DNA of 64,000 nucleotides from Anaerococcus nagyae (GCF_017874535.1 NZ_JAGGLS010000004.1:98574-162573), one strand, 5' to 3'. Positions 30,252-40,451 are shown, counted from the stretch's first letter. A program made the numbers and translations. Notes: a model not told the origin generated them from the sequence alone.

Positions 30252-31444
30252 AAGTTCCTCAATCGTTTTATAGCATAAGGTAAGCAGTCAATTATATCTG
30301 TAGAAATCAGAGAATCTTCACCAAATTTTTCCTTAGCTATATCTCCCGCTAAAGAATGCAAATAAACCCCTAACTTTGCAGCATCATAAATATCTATCCT
30401 ATTAATTAAGGCAGCAATTATGCCTGTTAGCACATCACCTGAACCTGCAGTAGCCATACCAGGATTACCAATTTTATTTATGTAAGTATTTTCTCCATCA
30501 GTAACTATTGTTTCATCTGACTTCAAGACTAAAATTAAACTGTTATCTCTAGCAAATTTTTCCGCTAATTTTATTTTATCTTTTTTTATTTCTTCTATTG
30601 ATAAACCAGTTAACCTAGAGAATTCTCCAATATGTGGCGTTAATATAATATTATTATCTGTGTTAAGTATACTTAAATCCTTACTTACAGCATTCAATCC
30701 ATCAGCATCAATCAAAACTGGCATATTTATATTTTTAATAATTTCATTTATTAATTCATTAAGATTATTACCCTTACCCATACCTGGACCAATTATTAGC
30801 ACATCTAAGTTTTTAACTTCATCTAAAATCTGATTACTAATTTCATTGTTGTAATAAAAATTTTTACAATTAATTTCTTTTATTATTTGCTCATTGGCCT
30901 TTATTTGTAAAATCTTTGAAATTGATTGTGGAGCTATTATATAAGATAATCCAGCTCCTGCACGCATACTTGCCATTGAGGACATAAAAACAGAACCAGC
31001 CATACCCGAACTTCCACCAAGAATTCCAATTTTCCCATAATCACCCTTATGAGAAACTTTCTCTCGTTGTGGAAAAATCTTTTGCATCTTTTCATCAATT
31101 TTTTTATTTATATCATCATTCTTTTTATAGCAAATAGCAATAGCATAGTCTTCATCATGGCTAATAGATAAATCAGAATTGATAATACTTTGGTTTATAC
31201 TAAGTACAGGAATAGAGTTTATATGTAATATTTCAATTTTTTTTCTTAAAATATAAGCTAAATTTAAATTAAAAGCCTTAACTGTAGCTTCCTTTGCTGC
31301 AAATATTCCAGCTAATGTTTTATTAATATCAGTTTTTGAGTATGCGTATAATAATTCATTCTCTGTAAAAATTCTTTTTATAAAATATTCACTCTTGGAC
31401 TTATCTATAAATTTACTTATACTAACTATATCTATACCTATCAT
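30248..31444 (-). CDS. Fused holo-ACP synthase and ADP-dependent NAD(P)HX dehydratase
   Basis: 398 residues. Residues about 1-110 are an AcpS domain: MIGIDIVSI, the Mg-binding Glu in GIFAAKEATVKAF, and LSISHDEDYAIAI. Residues about 125-398 are a YjeF C-terminal/NnrD kinase-like domain: KIGILGGSSGMAGSV, RAGAGLSYI, GPGMG, LTPHIGEFSRL and NPGMATAGSGDVLTGI. The N-terminal epimerase (NnrE) that usually precedes NnrD is missing; AcpS takes its place. AcpS makes holo-ACP; NnrD repairs hydrated NAD(P)H. acpS and nnr are commonly neighbours of alr, so the fusion fits the context. Confidence 0.93.
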   Translation of the reverse strand: MIGIDIVSISKFIDKSKSEYFIKRIFTENELLYAYSKTDINKTLAGIFAAKEATVKAFNLNLAYILRKKIEILHINSIPVLSINQSIINSDLSISHDEDYAIAICYKKNDDINKKIDEKMQKIFPQREKVSHKGDYGKIGILGGSSGMAGSVFMSSMASMRAGAGLSYIIAPQSISKILQIKANEQIIKEINCKNFYYNNEISNQILDEVKNLDVLIIGPGMGKGNNLNELINEIIKNINMPVLIDADGLNAVSKDLSILNTDNNIILTPHIGEFSRLTGLSIEEIKKDKIKLAEKFARDNSLILVLKSDETIVTDGENTYINKIGNPGMATAGSGDVLTGIIAALINRIDIYDAAKLGVYLHSLAGDIAKEKFGEDSLISTDIIDCLPYAIKRLRNL

Positions 31445-32703
31445 AATAATTCTTTGCTTAACTTATTTGCCATATATTTAATTTCATCAATATCTAAGTA
31501 ATTATAAGTACCATTTTCATAGACTATATCTCCATCAATAATTACATATGATATATCAGAATCATATGTTGAATAGCATAGAGATGCTATTAAATCATTG
31601 CAAGGCAAGTGATTAATATTATCTATATCTATCATTATAATATCAGCTTTTTTTCCAACTTCTATAGTGCCTACTTTATCATCTATACCCAAAGCTTTTG
31701 CTCCATTGACAGTGGCCATTTTTAATACATCATAGGATTTTAAGTTATTTGCAGCTTTTAGTTTAGAAATTAATGATGCTATTTCAATTTCTTTAAGCAT
31801 AGATTGCTTATTATTACTTGATGCAGAGTCTGTTCCAAGACAAACATTTATTCCATAATCTAATAATCTACTTACATCACATATACCTGAAGATAGTTTT
31901 AAATTACTAGAAGGGTTATGAATGATAGATATATTTTTTTCTTTTAATATATCTAAATCATTATCTGATAGATGCACACCATGGGCTGCTATAACTCTAT
32001 TATCAAATATGCCACATTCATCAAAAACTTCACTAGGACTTTGTCCATACTTTTCGTAGCAATGTTTATTCTCATACTCTGTTTCAGATAAATGAATATG
32101 TATAGGGATTGCATATTCTTTTGATTTATCTGATATTTTTTTTAAGTATTCTTTATCAGTAGTATAAATTGCATGAGGACCTAATGCAATTTCTAACTTA
32201 TTATTTAAACCATTATACTTATCGAATAATTCTATATTTTCTTTTAATCTATAATAATTAGCATCAGGTGATGAGAGTCCACGAGCAAGCTGAGCACGAA
32301 GCTTAGCTTTTTCTAAAGCTTTTATGGTAGCTTGCTCATAGAAATACATATCTGCAAAAGAAGTAGTACCAGTTGCAATCATCTCAGCAAATGATAAAAG
32401 AGATGCGTTATAAACTATTTCCTCTGTTAACTTTTCTTCAGCTGGAAATATGTAATCATTTAGCCAAGTCATCAAATCATTATCATTCCCATAGTTCCTA
32501 AAATAACTCATTCCTACATGAGTATGTGCATTTATAAATCCAGGCATAGTAAGATAATTTTCACCTTCAATTATTCTATCAGCATTAAAATCATCTAGCT
32601 TTCCTATATGTATAATTTTATCATCTTTTATGTAAATACTATTTTTTATAACTTTATCATCTACCATAGATAAAATAGATGTATCTTTAATTTCTATATT
32701 CAT
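31441..32703 (-). CDS. mtaD: 5-methylthioadenosine/S-adenosylhomocysteine deaminase (amidohydrolase)
   Basis: 420 residues. Metal-dependent TIM-barrel amidohydrolase: GFINAHTHVGMSYFRNYGND (HxH), IHIHLSETE, AAHGVHLS and LGTDSASSNNKQS. The family deaminates MTA, SAH or adenosine; the exact substrate cannot be read from sequence. No ribosome site is visible in front of the ATG: a terminator-like hairpin with T6 ends three bases upstream. ATGA overlap with the next gene. Confidence 0.85.
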   Translation of the reverse strand: MNIEIKDTSILSMVDDKVIKNSIYIKDDKIIHIGKLDDFNADRIIEGENYLTMPGFINAHTHVGMSYFRNYGNDNDLMTWLNDYIFPAEEKLTEEIVYNASLLSFAEMIATGTTSFADMYFYEQATIKALEKAKLRAQLARGLSSPDANYYRLKENIELFDKYNGLNNKLEIALGPHAIYTTDKEYLKKISDKSKEYAIPIHIHLSETEYENKHCYEKYGQSPSEVFDECGIFDNRVIAAHGVHLSDNDLDILKEKNISIIHNPSSNLKLSSGICDVSRLLDYGINVCLGTDSASSNNKQSMLKEIEIASLISKLKAANNLKSYDVLKMATVNGAKALGIDDKVGTIEVGKKADIIMIDIDNINHLPCNDLIASLCYSTYDSDISYVIIDGDIVYENGTYNYLDIDEIKYMANKLSKELL

Positions 32704-32705
32704 GG

Positions 32706-32730
32706 CAAAAAAGGAGTGTTACCACTCCTT
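32706..32730 (-). terminator. Intrinsic terminator between gatB and mtaD
   Basis: AAGGAGT/ACTCCTT (32711-32717 with 32724-32730) is followed on the - strand by T6 that ends just before the mtaD ATG. It closes the gatCAB operon. Confidence 0.85.
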
Positions 32731-32732
32731 AA

Positions 32733-34151
32733 TTATTCTCCTAACTTTTCTTTTAAAAATTTATTGATCTCAGCTGGATTTCCCTTGCCCTTAGTTTTTT
32801 TCATAGCTTGTCCAACAAGGAAACCAAAAGCACGATCCTTACCATTTTTAATATCTTCAATAGATTCAGGATTTTCACTTAAAACTTCATTAACAACTTC
32901 TTCTAAGAAACCACTATCACTTATTTGTAATAAGTTTCTTTCTTCTGCTAATTTTTCTGGATTCTCATCTGTTTCATAAATTTCACGAAGTAACTTTTTA
33001 GCTACATTATTATTAACTTTATCTTCTTTTGCAAGATTTATTAATCTAGCAAAGTTTTTTACTGAAAGATTCATAGTATCGGGTCTTTGCTCAGTCTCAT
33101 TAAGACGTCTTGATAGTTCAGATAATATCCAGTTAGCAGTAATCTTTGGTTCATTAACTAATTTATTAGTTTCTTCAAATAGATTAGCTAATTGTCTATC
33201 ATTTGCTAGTAAACTAGCGTCGTATTTTGACATATCGAATTCATTTATATATCTTTTTTCTTTATCTGCTGGGAGCTCTGGTAAACTATTATCTATATTA
33301 TCTATAAATTCATCAGAAATACTAATTTTAGGTATATCTCCATCAACTGAAAATCTATAATCATTACCTTCTTCTTTATGACGCATATGAATTGTCTCTA
33401 ATTTCTCATCATCCCATCTTCTTGTTTCTTTGATTCCTAACTCATCATTTTCTAGAAGATTATTATGACGCTTTTCCTCAAAAGCTAAAGCCTGTTCTAT
33501 TGCCTTTATAGAATTTATATTTTTTATTTCTGATATGTTTGTTCTTCTATCAGTATCTAAATCTATCATATTGATATTAACATCACAACGCATAGATCCT
33601 TGAGCCATTATACAATCAGAAATCTCTAAGAACCTTAAAGTGCTGGCTAAAGTTTCCACAAATTCACGAGCTTCTTCTGGACTATTTATATCAGGTTTTG
33701 TTACTATTTCAATAAGAGGTACACCTGCTCTATTATAATCCATAAGAGTTCTACCTTCTTCATCATGGTTTGATTTACCAGTATCTTCTTCCATATGGAT
33801 TTCTATTAGACCAACTTTTTTATCACTTGGAAGTTCAACATAACCATTTCTTGCATATGGTCTGTCAAATTGAGTTATTTGATATCCTTTAGTAAGATCC
33901 GGATAAAAATATTTCTTTCTATCCATTTTTTGATCTTTTGCAATATCACAATTAAATGCCAAACCTGCTCTTAGTGCAAGTTCAACTGCTTTTTCATTCA
34001 TTACAGGTAAAGCGCCAGGATGACCTAAGCAAACTGGGCAAACATTTGTATTTGGTACAGCTCCAAATTCATTTTTACAGGAGCAAAACATTTTTGTATT
34101 TGTAGCTAGTTCTACGTGGATTTCTAGTCCTATTATTGTTTTTGTATTCAT
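32733..34151 (-). CDS. gatB: Asp/Glu-tRNA amidotransferase subunit B
   Basis: 472 residues. GLEIHVELATNTKMFCSCKN, the zinc-site CPVCLGHPGALPV, KKYFYPDLTKGYQITQFD and EEDTGKSNH are family signatures; the C-terminal YqeY-like tail domain is present. GatB binds the tRNA and phosphorylates the misacyl-aminoacyl group. It overlaps gatA by one base. Confidence 0.97.
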   Translation of the reverse strand: MNTKTIIGLEIHVELATNTKMFCSCKNEFGAVPNTNVCPVCLGHPGALPVMNEKAVELALRAGLAFNCDIAKDQKMDRKKYFYPDLTKGYQITQFDRPYARNGYVELPSDKKVGLIEIHMEEDTGKSNHDEEGRTLMDYNRAGVPLIEIVTKPDINSPEEAREFVETLASTLRFLEISDCIMAQGSMRCDVNINMIDLDTDRRTNISEIKNINSIKAIEQALAFEEKRHNNLLENDELGIKETRRWDDEKLETIHMRHKEEGNDYRFSVDGDIPKISISDEFIDNIDNSLPELPADKEKRYINEFDMSKYDASLLANDRQLANLFEETNKLVNEPKITANWILSELSRRLNETEQRPDTMNLSVKNFARLINLAKEDKVNNNVAKKLLREIYETDENPEKLAEERNLLQISDSGFLEEVVNEVLSENPESIEDIKNGKDRAFGFLVGQAMKKTKGKGNPAEINKFLKEKLGE

Positions 34152-35557
34152 TATTCCTCCTCTAAAAACTTAGCTGCTGCATTTATAACATTATAGTCAT
34201 CAAACCTATTACCTATAAATTGAACGGAACCAGAGATGCCTTGACGTACTGGAACAGATAATCCACACATGCCAGCAAGATTTACTATAACATTAAATCC
34301 ATCTGCCTTAAAATCACTTAATGGATCTGCTACTGTATTTTCATCAATTCGAGGTGGTAGATTAGTAGTAGTAGGAGTTACTATCAAGTCAAAATCTTCA
34401 AATAGTTCTTCTAGTTCATTTTTTATTAATGTTCTTAGTTGCAGTCCTTTTTTATATATTCTTTGATCATCATTGCTAGATAAATACATAGTTCCTAACG
34501 CTATTCTTCTTTGAACTTCTTCACCTAATCCTTCTGACCTAGATTTTATATACAAGTCATTAATATCTTCATAAGATTCAGTTTGATGCCCAAATCTTAC
34601 TCCATCAAATCTACTCATATTTGATGAAACCTCAGAACTCATTACTATATTATAGACAGGATTTGCAAATTTTGCGTATTCTAAATCCACTTCACACAGA
34701 TTTGCACCAAGACTTTTTAGTCTCTCTAAAGCTTTTCTATAATCTTCTTTAACTTCTTGTTCGATACCTTCATTAAGTACACTATTTGTACTAATTACAG
34801 CTATTTTTTTACCATTAAAATCATAATCTTCCTCTATAAATTCGTAAGGATCTAAAATAGATGTCATATCATTTTTATCAGGTGACGAACTAACTGATGC
34901 AAATAATCTCAAATCATCAATATCTTTTGCAAAAAGCCCTACTTGATCAAGCGTATTAGCCATAGATACTACACCATATCTACTAATAAGTGAGTATGTA
35001 GGCTTATATCCTATTATATTTGTATATGAAGCTGGACCTCTTACTGACCCACCTGTATCTGTTCCTAGTGCTACTAGTACATCTTCATTAGAAACTGACA
35101 CTGCAGAACCAGATGAAGAACCCCCAGCTATCTTTTCCTTATCTAAGTTATTAGTTACAACACCATAATAAGATGTTTTAGAACTTGCTCCCATAGCAAA
35201 TTCATCCATATTGGTTTTACCGATAATTATAGCATCTTCCTTTAATAGATTTTCTACTACCGTTGCATTATAAATAGGAGTAAAGTTCTCTAACATTTTA
35301 GAAGCACATGTCATTTTCATATTTTTATATGAAATATTGTCTTTAACAGCTATAGGTAAACCAAATAATTTTCCTAATCTTTCTCCATTTTTACGCTTTT
35401 TTTCTAAATATTCAGCTCTTTTTAGAGAATCCTCTTCGTTATATGATATATATGCGTTATGCTCGTTTGCTTTTAATTTTTCAAGAGTTTCCTTAGTGTA
35501 ATCTATTACAGAAAGGTCTCCAGATTTTAATTTATCTACTAAGCTTTCAATTTTCAT
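34151..35557 (-). CDS. gatA: Asp/Glu-tRNA amidotransferase subunit A
   Basis: 468 residues. Amidase-signature enzyme that releases ammonia from Gln. The catalytic triad is visible: Lys in LPIAVKDNI, the cis-Ser in GTDTGGSVRGPAS, and GGSSSGSAVSV. The start at 35557 follows GGAGGG at good spacing; a longer in-frame start inside gatC is unlikely. Confidence 0.97.
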   Translation of the reverse strand: MKIESLVDKLKSGDLSVIDYTKETLEKLKANEHNAYISYNEEDSLKRAEYLEKKRKNGERLGKLFGLPIAVKDNISYKNMKMTCASKMLENFTPIYNATVVENLLKEDAIIIGKTNMDEFAMGASSKTSYYGVVTNNLDKEKIAGGSSSGSAVSVSNEDVLVALGTDTGGSVRGPASYTNIIGYKPTYSLISRYGVVSMANTLDQVGLFAKDIDDLRLFASVSSSPDKNDMTSILDPYEFIEEDYDFNGKKIAVISTNSVLNEGIEQEVKEDYRKALERLKSLGANLCEVDLEYAKFANPVYNIVMSSEVSSNMSRFDGVRFGHQTESYEDINDLYIKSRSEGLGEEVQRRIALGTMYLSSNDDQRIYKKGLQLRTLIKNELEELFEDFDLIVTPTTTNLPPRIDENTVADPLSDFKADGFNVIVNLAGMCGLSVPVRQGISGSVQFIGNRFDDYNVINAAAKFLEEE

Positions 35558-35565
35558 AAACCCTC

Positions 35566-35844
35566 CTATAATTTCCAATCTAATCTGAAATATCCAAATT
35601 CTTTATCACTAGCATTCTTTAGTGCTTCTTCTCTTTCTACTGACTTAGAATTAGAGTCATTTCTAAAAACTGCATCATGAGTATATATTGCTTCAGTAAA
35701 TTCAACATCTTTTGTATCTACATCAAAAATTTCATCAATAAAATCAATTACTATATTAAATTTATTAGACAAATCATCTACATCTTTGCCTTCTAAACTT
35801 ATATTTGCAAGTTTATAAATTTTTTCTACTTCTTTAGCTTCCAT
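35566..35844 (-). CDS. gatC: Asp/Glu-tRNA amidotransferase subunit C
   Basis: 92 residues. The small subunit that holds GatA and GatB together. EKIYKLANISL at the start and the end FRLDWKL are family-like. Nine bases upstream of gatA and one base from the ligA stop, so it continues the pcrA-ligA transcription unit. Confidence 0.93.
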   Translation of the reverse strand: MEAKEVEKIYKLANISLEGKDVDDLSNKFNIVIDFIDEIFDVDTKDVEFTEAIYTHDAVFRNDSNSKSVEREEALKNASDKEFGYFRLDWKL

Positions 35845-35845
35845 A

Positions 35846-37846
35846 TTATTTCCCTTCCAATTGACTTAGAAATTCATAAAGTTTCTCATTTTCATAAATT
35901 TCTATGCCTAAATCACGCGCTTTTGTAAGCTTCGATCCGGCTTTCTGACCGCAAATTAATACATCTGTATTTTTTGAAACAGAAGTTGTAACTATCCCAC
36001 CATTATTTTCTATTAATTCTTTTATATCATCTCTTTTATAGTTATTAATAGTTCCAGTTATGACAAAAGTTTTTCCATCAAGTTTATTAGACACATTATC
36101 ATTCACTTTTTCATTTATTTTAATACCCTTAGATAATAGCGTATCTATTGCACCATTTATATTATCGTCATGAAAAAATTCTACTATATTTTCTGCTATA
36201 ATTAAACCAATATCTTCTATATCAACTAACTGATCTACATTAGCATTCCTTAAATTATCAAAACTTTCAAACCTATTAGCTAAATCACGAGCTGTTCTTT
36301 CTCCAACATTTGGTATGCCTATTGCATAAATAAATCTATTTAAATCACGATCTTTACTATCTTCTATTGAATTTAAAAGATTTTTAGTTTTCTTATCACC
36401 AAATCTATCTAAATTTATCAAGTCTTCATAAGTTAAATCGTATATTTCATATATATCTTTAATATTAAGCTCATTCATAAGCTGAGCTATAGTTTTTTCT
36501 GATAAGCCCTCTATATCCATAGCATTTCGTGAAGCAAAATGCTCCATACGTGCCAATAATTGAGGAGTACAAGATATAGAATTAGGACACATTATATGGA
36601 CATTACCCTCTATAAGCTCCGATCCACAATAAGGGCAGTATGTAGGCTTTTCAATAACTTTAGTATCTGGCTGATCTTCATCTACTACACCTAATATTTC
36701 CGGTATAACATCATTAGACCTTCTTATAAAGACTTTTGAGCCAATCTTTATTTTTTTTCTTTCTATATCATCATAATTATTAAGGGTAGCACGAGAAACA
36801 GTTACACCTGAAAAATCTACAGGTTCGAGTAAGGCTGATGGTGTAACCTTTCCAGTTCTTCCTACATTCCGTACTACATCTAGAAGAGTGGTAGTATATT
36901 CCTCTGCTTCAAATTTAAAAGCTACTGACCACCTTGGAAATTTATTTGTATAACCTAAAGCTTTCTGGGTTTTTTTGTCATTTATCTTTATAACTACCCC
37001 ATCTGTTAATATGTCTAGAGTTTTTCTTTCTTCCTCTATTTTTTGTAACTCTGAGATTATTTCATCATAAGATTTTACTTTTTTATGATAGGAATGAACA
37101 TTAAAGTTCTCTATTTTTAAAAACTCCAACATATCTTCTTCGCTTGCAAAATCTAGATCTGTAGTAGATATATTATAAAAAAATGCTATCAAATTTCTTT
37201 TACGTGTCTCATTTGGATTTAGATTACGTATAGCTCCTGCCGCAGCATTTCTGGCATTTTTTAGCTGAATGTCATTCTTTTTATTATATTTTTCTAGTTC
37301 AGATAAAGGCATTAAAGCTTCACCTTGAATTTCTAGAATTGATTTCTCATCAATATTTAAAGGTATAGATTTTATTGTTTTAGCTTGAGCTGATATTTCT
37401 TCTCCAACTATACCATTACCACGAGTTGACGCATTTTTAAGTATACCATTTTCATAAGTTAAATTAATAGTCAGCCCATCAAACTTATACTCCATAATAA
37501 ATTCTATTTCTGGTAAGCTATCTTTATGAGAATCATTGTAAGCCTTTCTAAGTCTTCCTACTCTTTTAATCCAATCGTTCAGATCTTCATAAGTCTGTGC
37601 CTTATCTTGTGAATATAACCTAGATATGTGAAAGTGTTTTTCAAATTTTTCTAAAACTTCTCCACCAACTTTTTGAGTAGGAGAATTATTTGGTATATAG
37701 CCTGATTCTTTTTCTAATGCTTTTAATTTATCATAAAGTTTATCATACTCTCCATCAGAAACCAAGGGACTATCTAGGGTGTAATAATGATAATTTAACT
37801 CTTCTATTTTTTCTATCAATTCAATTATTTGTTCTTTCTTATCCAT
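35846..37846 (-). CDS. ligA: NAD-dependent DNA ligase
   Basis: 666 residues, full length. Domain Ia (LNYHYYTLDSPLVSDGEYDKLY), the adenylation site with Lys in FIMEYKFDGLTINLTY near 119, OB fold, a four-Cys zinc finger (CPYCGSELIEGNVHIMCPN), HhH repeats and a C-terminal BRCT domain (KTFVITGTINNYKRDDI). The start at 37846 follows AAGGTG; the earlier in-frame ATG lies inside pcrA. Confidence 0.97.
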   Translation of the reverse strand: MDKKEQIIELIEKIEELNYHYYTLDSPLVSDGEYDKLYDKLKALEKESGYIPNNSPTQKVGGEVLEKFEKHFHISRLYSQDKAQTYEDLNDWIKRVGRLRKAYNDSHKDSLPEIEFIMEYKFDGLTINLTYENGILKNASTRGNGIVGEEISAQAKTIKSIPLNIDEKSILEIQGEALMPLSELEKYNKKNDIQLKNARNAAAGAIRNLNPNETRKRNLIAFFYNISTTDLDFASEEDMLEFLKIENFNVHSYHKKVKSYDEIISELQKIEEERKTLDILTDGVVIKINDKKTQKALGYTNKFPRWSVAFKFEAEEYTTTLLDVVRNVGRTGKVTPSALLEPVDFSGVTVSRATLNNYDDIERKKIKIGSKVFIRRSNDVIPEILGVVDEDQPDTKVIEKPTYCPYCGSELIEGNVHIMCPNSISCTPQLLARMEHFASRNAMDIEGLSEKTIAQLMNELNIKDIYEIYDLTYEDLINLDRFGDKKTKNLLNSIEDSKDRDLNRFIYAIGIPNVGERTARDLANRFESFDNLRNANVDQLVDIEDIGLIIAENIVEFFHDDNINGAIDTLLSKGIKINEKVNDNVSNKLDGKTFVITGTINNYKRDDIKELIENNGGIVTTSVSKNTDVLICGQKAGSKLTKARDLGIEIYENEKLYEFLSQLEGK

Positions 37847-37847
37847 T

Positions 37848-40043
37848 TTACACCTTATAAATTGGAGCATAATCTTGGTTTAACTTTTTTAGACCTTTTT
37901 TATCAAAAGCTACCACTAGCTCATTTCCCTCATTGCTTTCTTTTACTTGAACTATCATTCCTTCACCCCACTTAGAATGCATTATCTTGTCACCTACTTG
38001 ATAAGTCTCATCACTATTTTCATTTTTTCTAAGTTTAGTATTTAAGACTGATTGTCTAGTTTTTTCTCTCATATAATCTTCATTTGAAGATTTTTCATAA
38101 CTTTTAGAAGAAAAAGAGTTAAATGTCTTATTTTCTAACTCTTTTATATTTTCTCTAATCTCATCTACAAATCTTGATGTTTTATAGTATATAGGCTTAC
38201 CATAAGAACGCCTTAATTGGCTACTTGTTAAATATAGTTTTTCACGTGCTCTAGTTATAGCTACATAAAATAATCTACGTTCTTCTTCAATATTGCCCTC
38301 ATCAATGGATCTTTTCCCTGGAAATAGTCCTTCATCCATACCTACTACAAATACTACAGGAAATTCCAAACCTTTAGCAGAATGCATAGTCATCAGTAAT
38401 ATAGAATTATCTTTATCTTCAGTTTTTTCCATATCTGATATAAGGCTTAGATTCTCTAAATAGTCATATATAGTATCATCAGGGTTATTCTCTTCATATT
38501 CACTAGCAGCAGATATAAACTCATTTAAGTTATCAATCCTTGCTCTATCTTCCACTGAATAGCTAGATTCAAGTGATTTAAGATATCCTGACTTGTCTAA
38601 AACTTCATTAATTAAATCCGTTATAGTGTATTTATCTATATTTTCAAAAATTTCTGATAAAGGATTATAGAATTTATTTGAAAGATTTTTTAATCTGTCT
38701 GTCAAAAGCACGCTATATTCATGACTTCTTATCAAATCCAAAATTGATATATTATTATCTGTAGCAATCTTACTTAATTGTTCTACTGATTTATTTCCAA
38801 TTCCTCTTTTAGGCTCATTAATAATTCGTTTAAGAGCAACATCATCTTTGGGATTGACTATAACTTTCAAATAAGAAACAAGATCTTTAATTTCTTTTCT
38901 ATCATAAAACTTGAGACCTCCTACAACTTTATAATCAATTAAACTTTTCATCAACGCTTCTTCAAAAGGTCTTGATTGGGCATTTGTTCTATAAAGGATA
39001 GCTATATCGCTATAAGAATATCCCTCATTTATTAACATCTTTATTTCATCAACTACAAACTTACTTTCTTCACTTTCTACAGAATTATTCTTATAAAGAA
39101 CCTCATCACCAATTCCATTAGCTGTCCATAATTCTTTATCTTTTCTTTCAACATTATTTACGATTAAAGAGTTAGCAGTATCTAATATATTAGATGTCGA
39201 TCTATAATTTTGCTCAAGTTTAATTACTATTGCATCTTTAAAGTCTTTTTCAAAGTTTAATATATTATTAATATCTGCTCCTCTAAAACTATAAATTGAT
39301 TGGTCAGCATCACCCACAACGAATACATTTTGATGAATTCCAGCAAAGTTTTTTACAAGCTCATATTGTGATATATTTGTATCTTGATATTCATCCACAA
39401 ATACATATTCAAATTTATTTTGATAGTACTTTAATACATCTTTATCTTTTGAAAATAAAAGAAGAACTTTTTCTATTAAATCATCAAAGTCTAAGGAATT
39501 ATATTCAAATTTTCTTTTTTCATATTGTCTATAAATTTCATAGTATTCATTATGATATCTATAATATCCGTCTATATCTAAAAATTCTTTTGGACTAATA
39601 GATTTATTCTTTAAAGAGCTTATTAAATTTTGTGCATCTCGTGGACTAATTTCATCCTTATAGCCTAAATCATTTATAATCTCTTTAATCAGAGTTCTTT
39701 GGTCGTTTGTATCATAGATAGTGAAATTTGAATTATAACCTATTTTCTCAATATTCATCCTTAAGATTCTAGCGCAAATGGAATGGAATGTTCCTATCCA
39801 AAGACGACTAACATCTATATTAAGTAAGTTAGAAACTCTATCTTTCATTTCATTTGCTGCTTTATTGGTAAATGTGATTGCTAGAATATTTCTGGGATCC
39901 ACTTTTTCATTTTCAATAAGATTAGCTATACTTGTAGTAAGAACCCTTGTTTTTCCACTTCCTGCACCAGCTAATACTAAAAGAGGTCCTTTATTATGTA
40001 ATACTGCCTCTTTTTGTTTTTCATTTAATCCTTCTAGATTCAT
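37848..40043 (-). CDS. pcrA: ATP-dependent DNA helicase PcrA/UvrD
   Basis: 731 residues. SF1A helicase: LAGAGSGKTRVLT (Walker A), TFTNKAANEMKDRV (Ia), FVDEYQDTN (Walker B), GDADQSIYSFRGA, LEQNYRST, and MTMHSAKGLEFPVVF. A C-terminal tail carries the KVxHxxWGxG-like MHSKWGEGMIV element that contacts RNA polymerase in B. subtilis PcrA. Start chosen at ATG 40043, 7 bases after AAGGGGGA; a GTG two codons earlier is too close to it. pcrA-ligA adjacency is typical. Confidence 0.97.
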   Translation of the reverse strand: MNLEGLNEKQKEAVLHNKGPLLVLAGAGSGKTRVLTTSIANLIENEKVDPRNILAITFTNKAANEMKDRVSNLLNIDVSRLWIGTFHSICARILRMNIEKIGYNSNFTIYDTNDQRTLIKEIINDLGYKDEISPRDAQNLISSLKNKSISPKEFLDIDGYYRYHNEYYEIYRQYEKRKFEYNSLDFDDLIEKVLLLFSKDKDVLKYYQNKFEYVFVDEYQDTNISQYELVKNFAGIHQNVFVVGDADQSIYSFRGADINNILNFEKDFKDAIVIKLEQNYRSTSNILDTANSLIVNNVERKDKELWTANGIGDEVLYKNNSVESEESKFVVDEIKMLINEGYSYSDIAILYRTNAQSRPFEEALMKSLIDYKVVGGLKFYDRKEIKDLVSYLKVIVNPKDDVALKRIINEPKRGIGNKSVEQLSKIATDNNISILDLIRSHEYSVLLTDRLKNLSNKFYNPLSEIFENIDKYTITDLINEVLDKSGYLKSLESSYSVEDRARIDNLNEFISAASEYEENNPDDTIYDYLENLSLISDMEKTEDKDNSILLMTMHSAKGLEFPVVFVVGMDEGLFPGKRSIDEGNIEEERRLFYVAITRAREKLYLTSSQLRRSYGKPIYYKTSRFVDEIRENIKELENKTFNSFSSKSYEKSSNEDYMREKTRQSVLNTKLRKNENSDETYQVGDKIMHSKWGEGMIVQVKESNEGNELVVAFDKKGLKKLNQDYAPIYKV

Positions 40044-40080
40044 AACCACATCCCCCTTATCTAAATATTATACCACACGA

Positions 40081-40113
40081 AAAAAGAGTGGGCATAAATG
40101 CCAACTCTTTAAA
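40081..40113 (-). terminator. Terminator of the YerC-like gene
   Basis: AAAGAGT-GGCAT pairs with ATGCC-ACTCTTT with one mismatch, followed on the - strand by T6. It lies between the YerC-like gene and pcrA. Confidence 0.8.
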
Positions 40114-40124
40114 TTCAAAGATTA

Positions 40125-40451
40125 TTAATTATTATCTTCTTCTCTTTGTTTTTTTAAATCTTTCTCAATTAGTTTATCTAAAACTAAATCATAACCATTT
40201 GATCCATAGTTAAGTGATCTATTAACTCGAGAAATAGTAGCCGTAGAAGCGCCCGTTTCTTCTTCTATTACATTATAAGTTTTTCTTATTTTAAGTAATC
40301 TAGCTACATGGAGTCTTTGCGCAATAGATTGGATTTCTCGTGCTGTACATATATCTGTAAAAAATCTGTAGCATTCTTCCACATCTTTTAGCATAAGAAT
40401 TGCTTCAAATAATTCGTCTGTTTGTTTATTTTTTAATTTTGAATCTGTCAT
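40125..40451 (-). CDS. YerC/YecD family TrpR-related regulator
   Basis: 108 residues. The Trp-repressor-like HTH is seen in FTDICTAREIQSIAQRLHVARLLKIRKTYNVIEEETGASTATISRVNRSL. Members sit next to pcrA in many Firmicutes, as here, but their target is not established. It has its own upstream region with a TATAAT-type -10 (40486-40491 on the - strand) and ends in a terminator, so it is a single-gene unit. Confidence 0.9.
   Translation of the reverse strand: MTDSKLKNKQTDELFEAILMLKDVEECYRFFTDICTAREIQSIAQRLHVARLLKIRKTYNVIEEETGASTATISRVNRSLNYGSNGYDLVLDKLIEKDLKKQREEDNN

Noticed and set aside
35557..35578. Longer N-terminus for gatA
   Set aside because: The extra seven codons overlap gatC and lie before GGAGGG, which is placed for the ATG at 35557.
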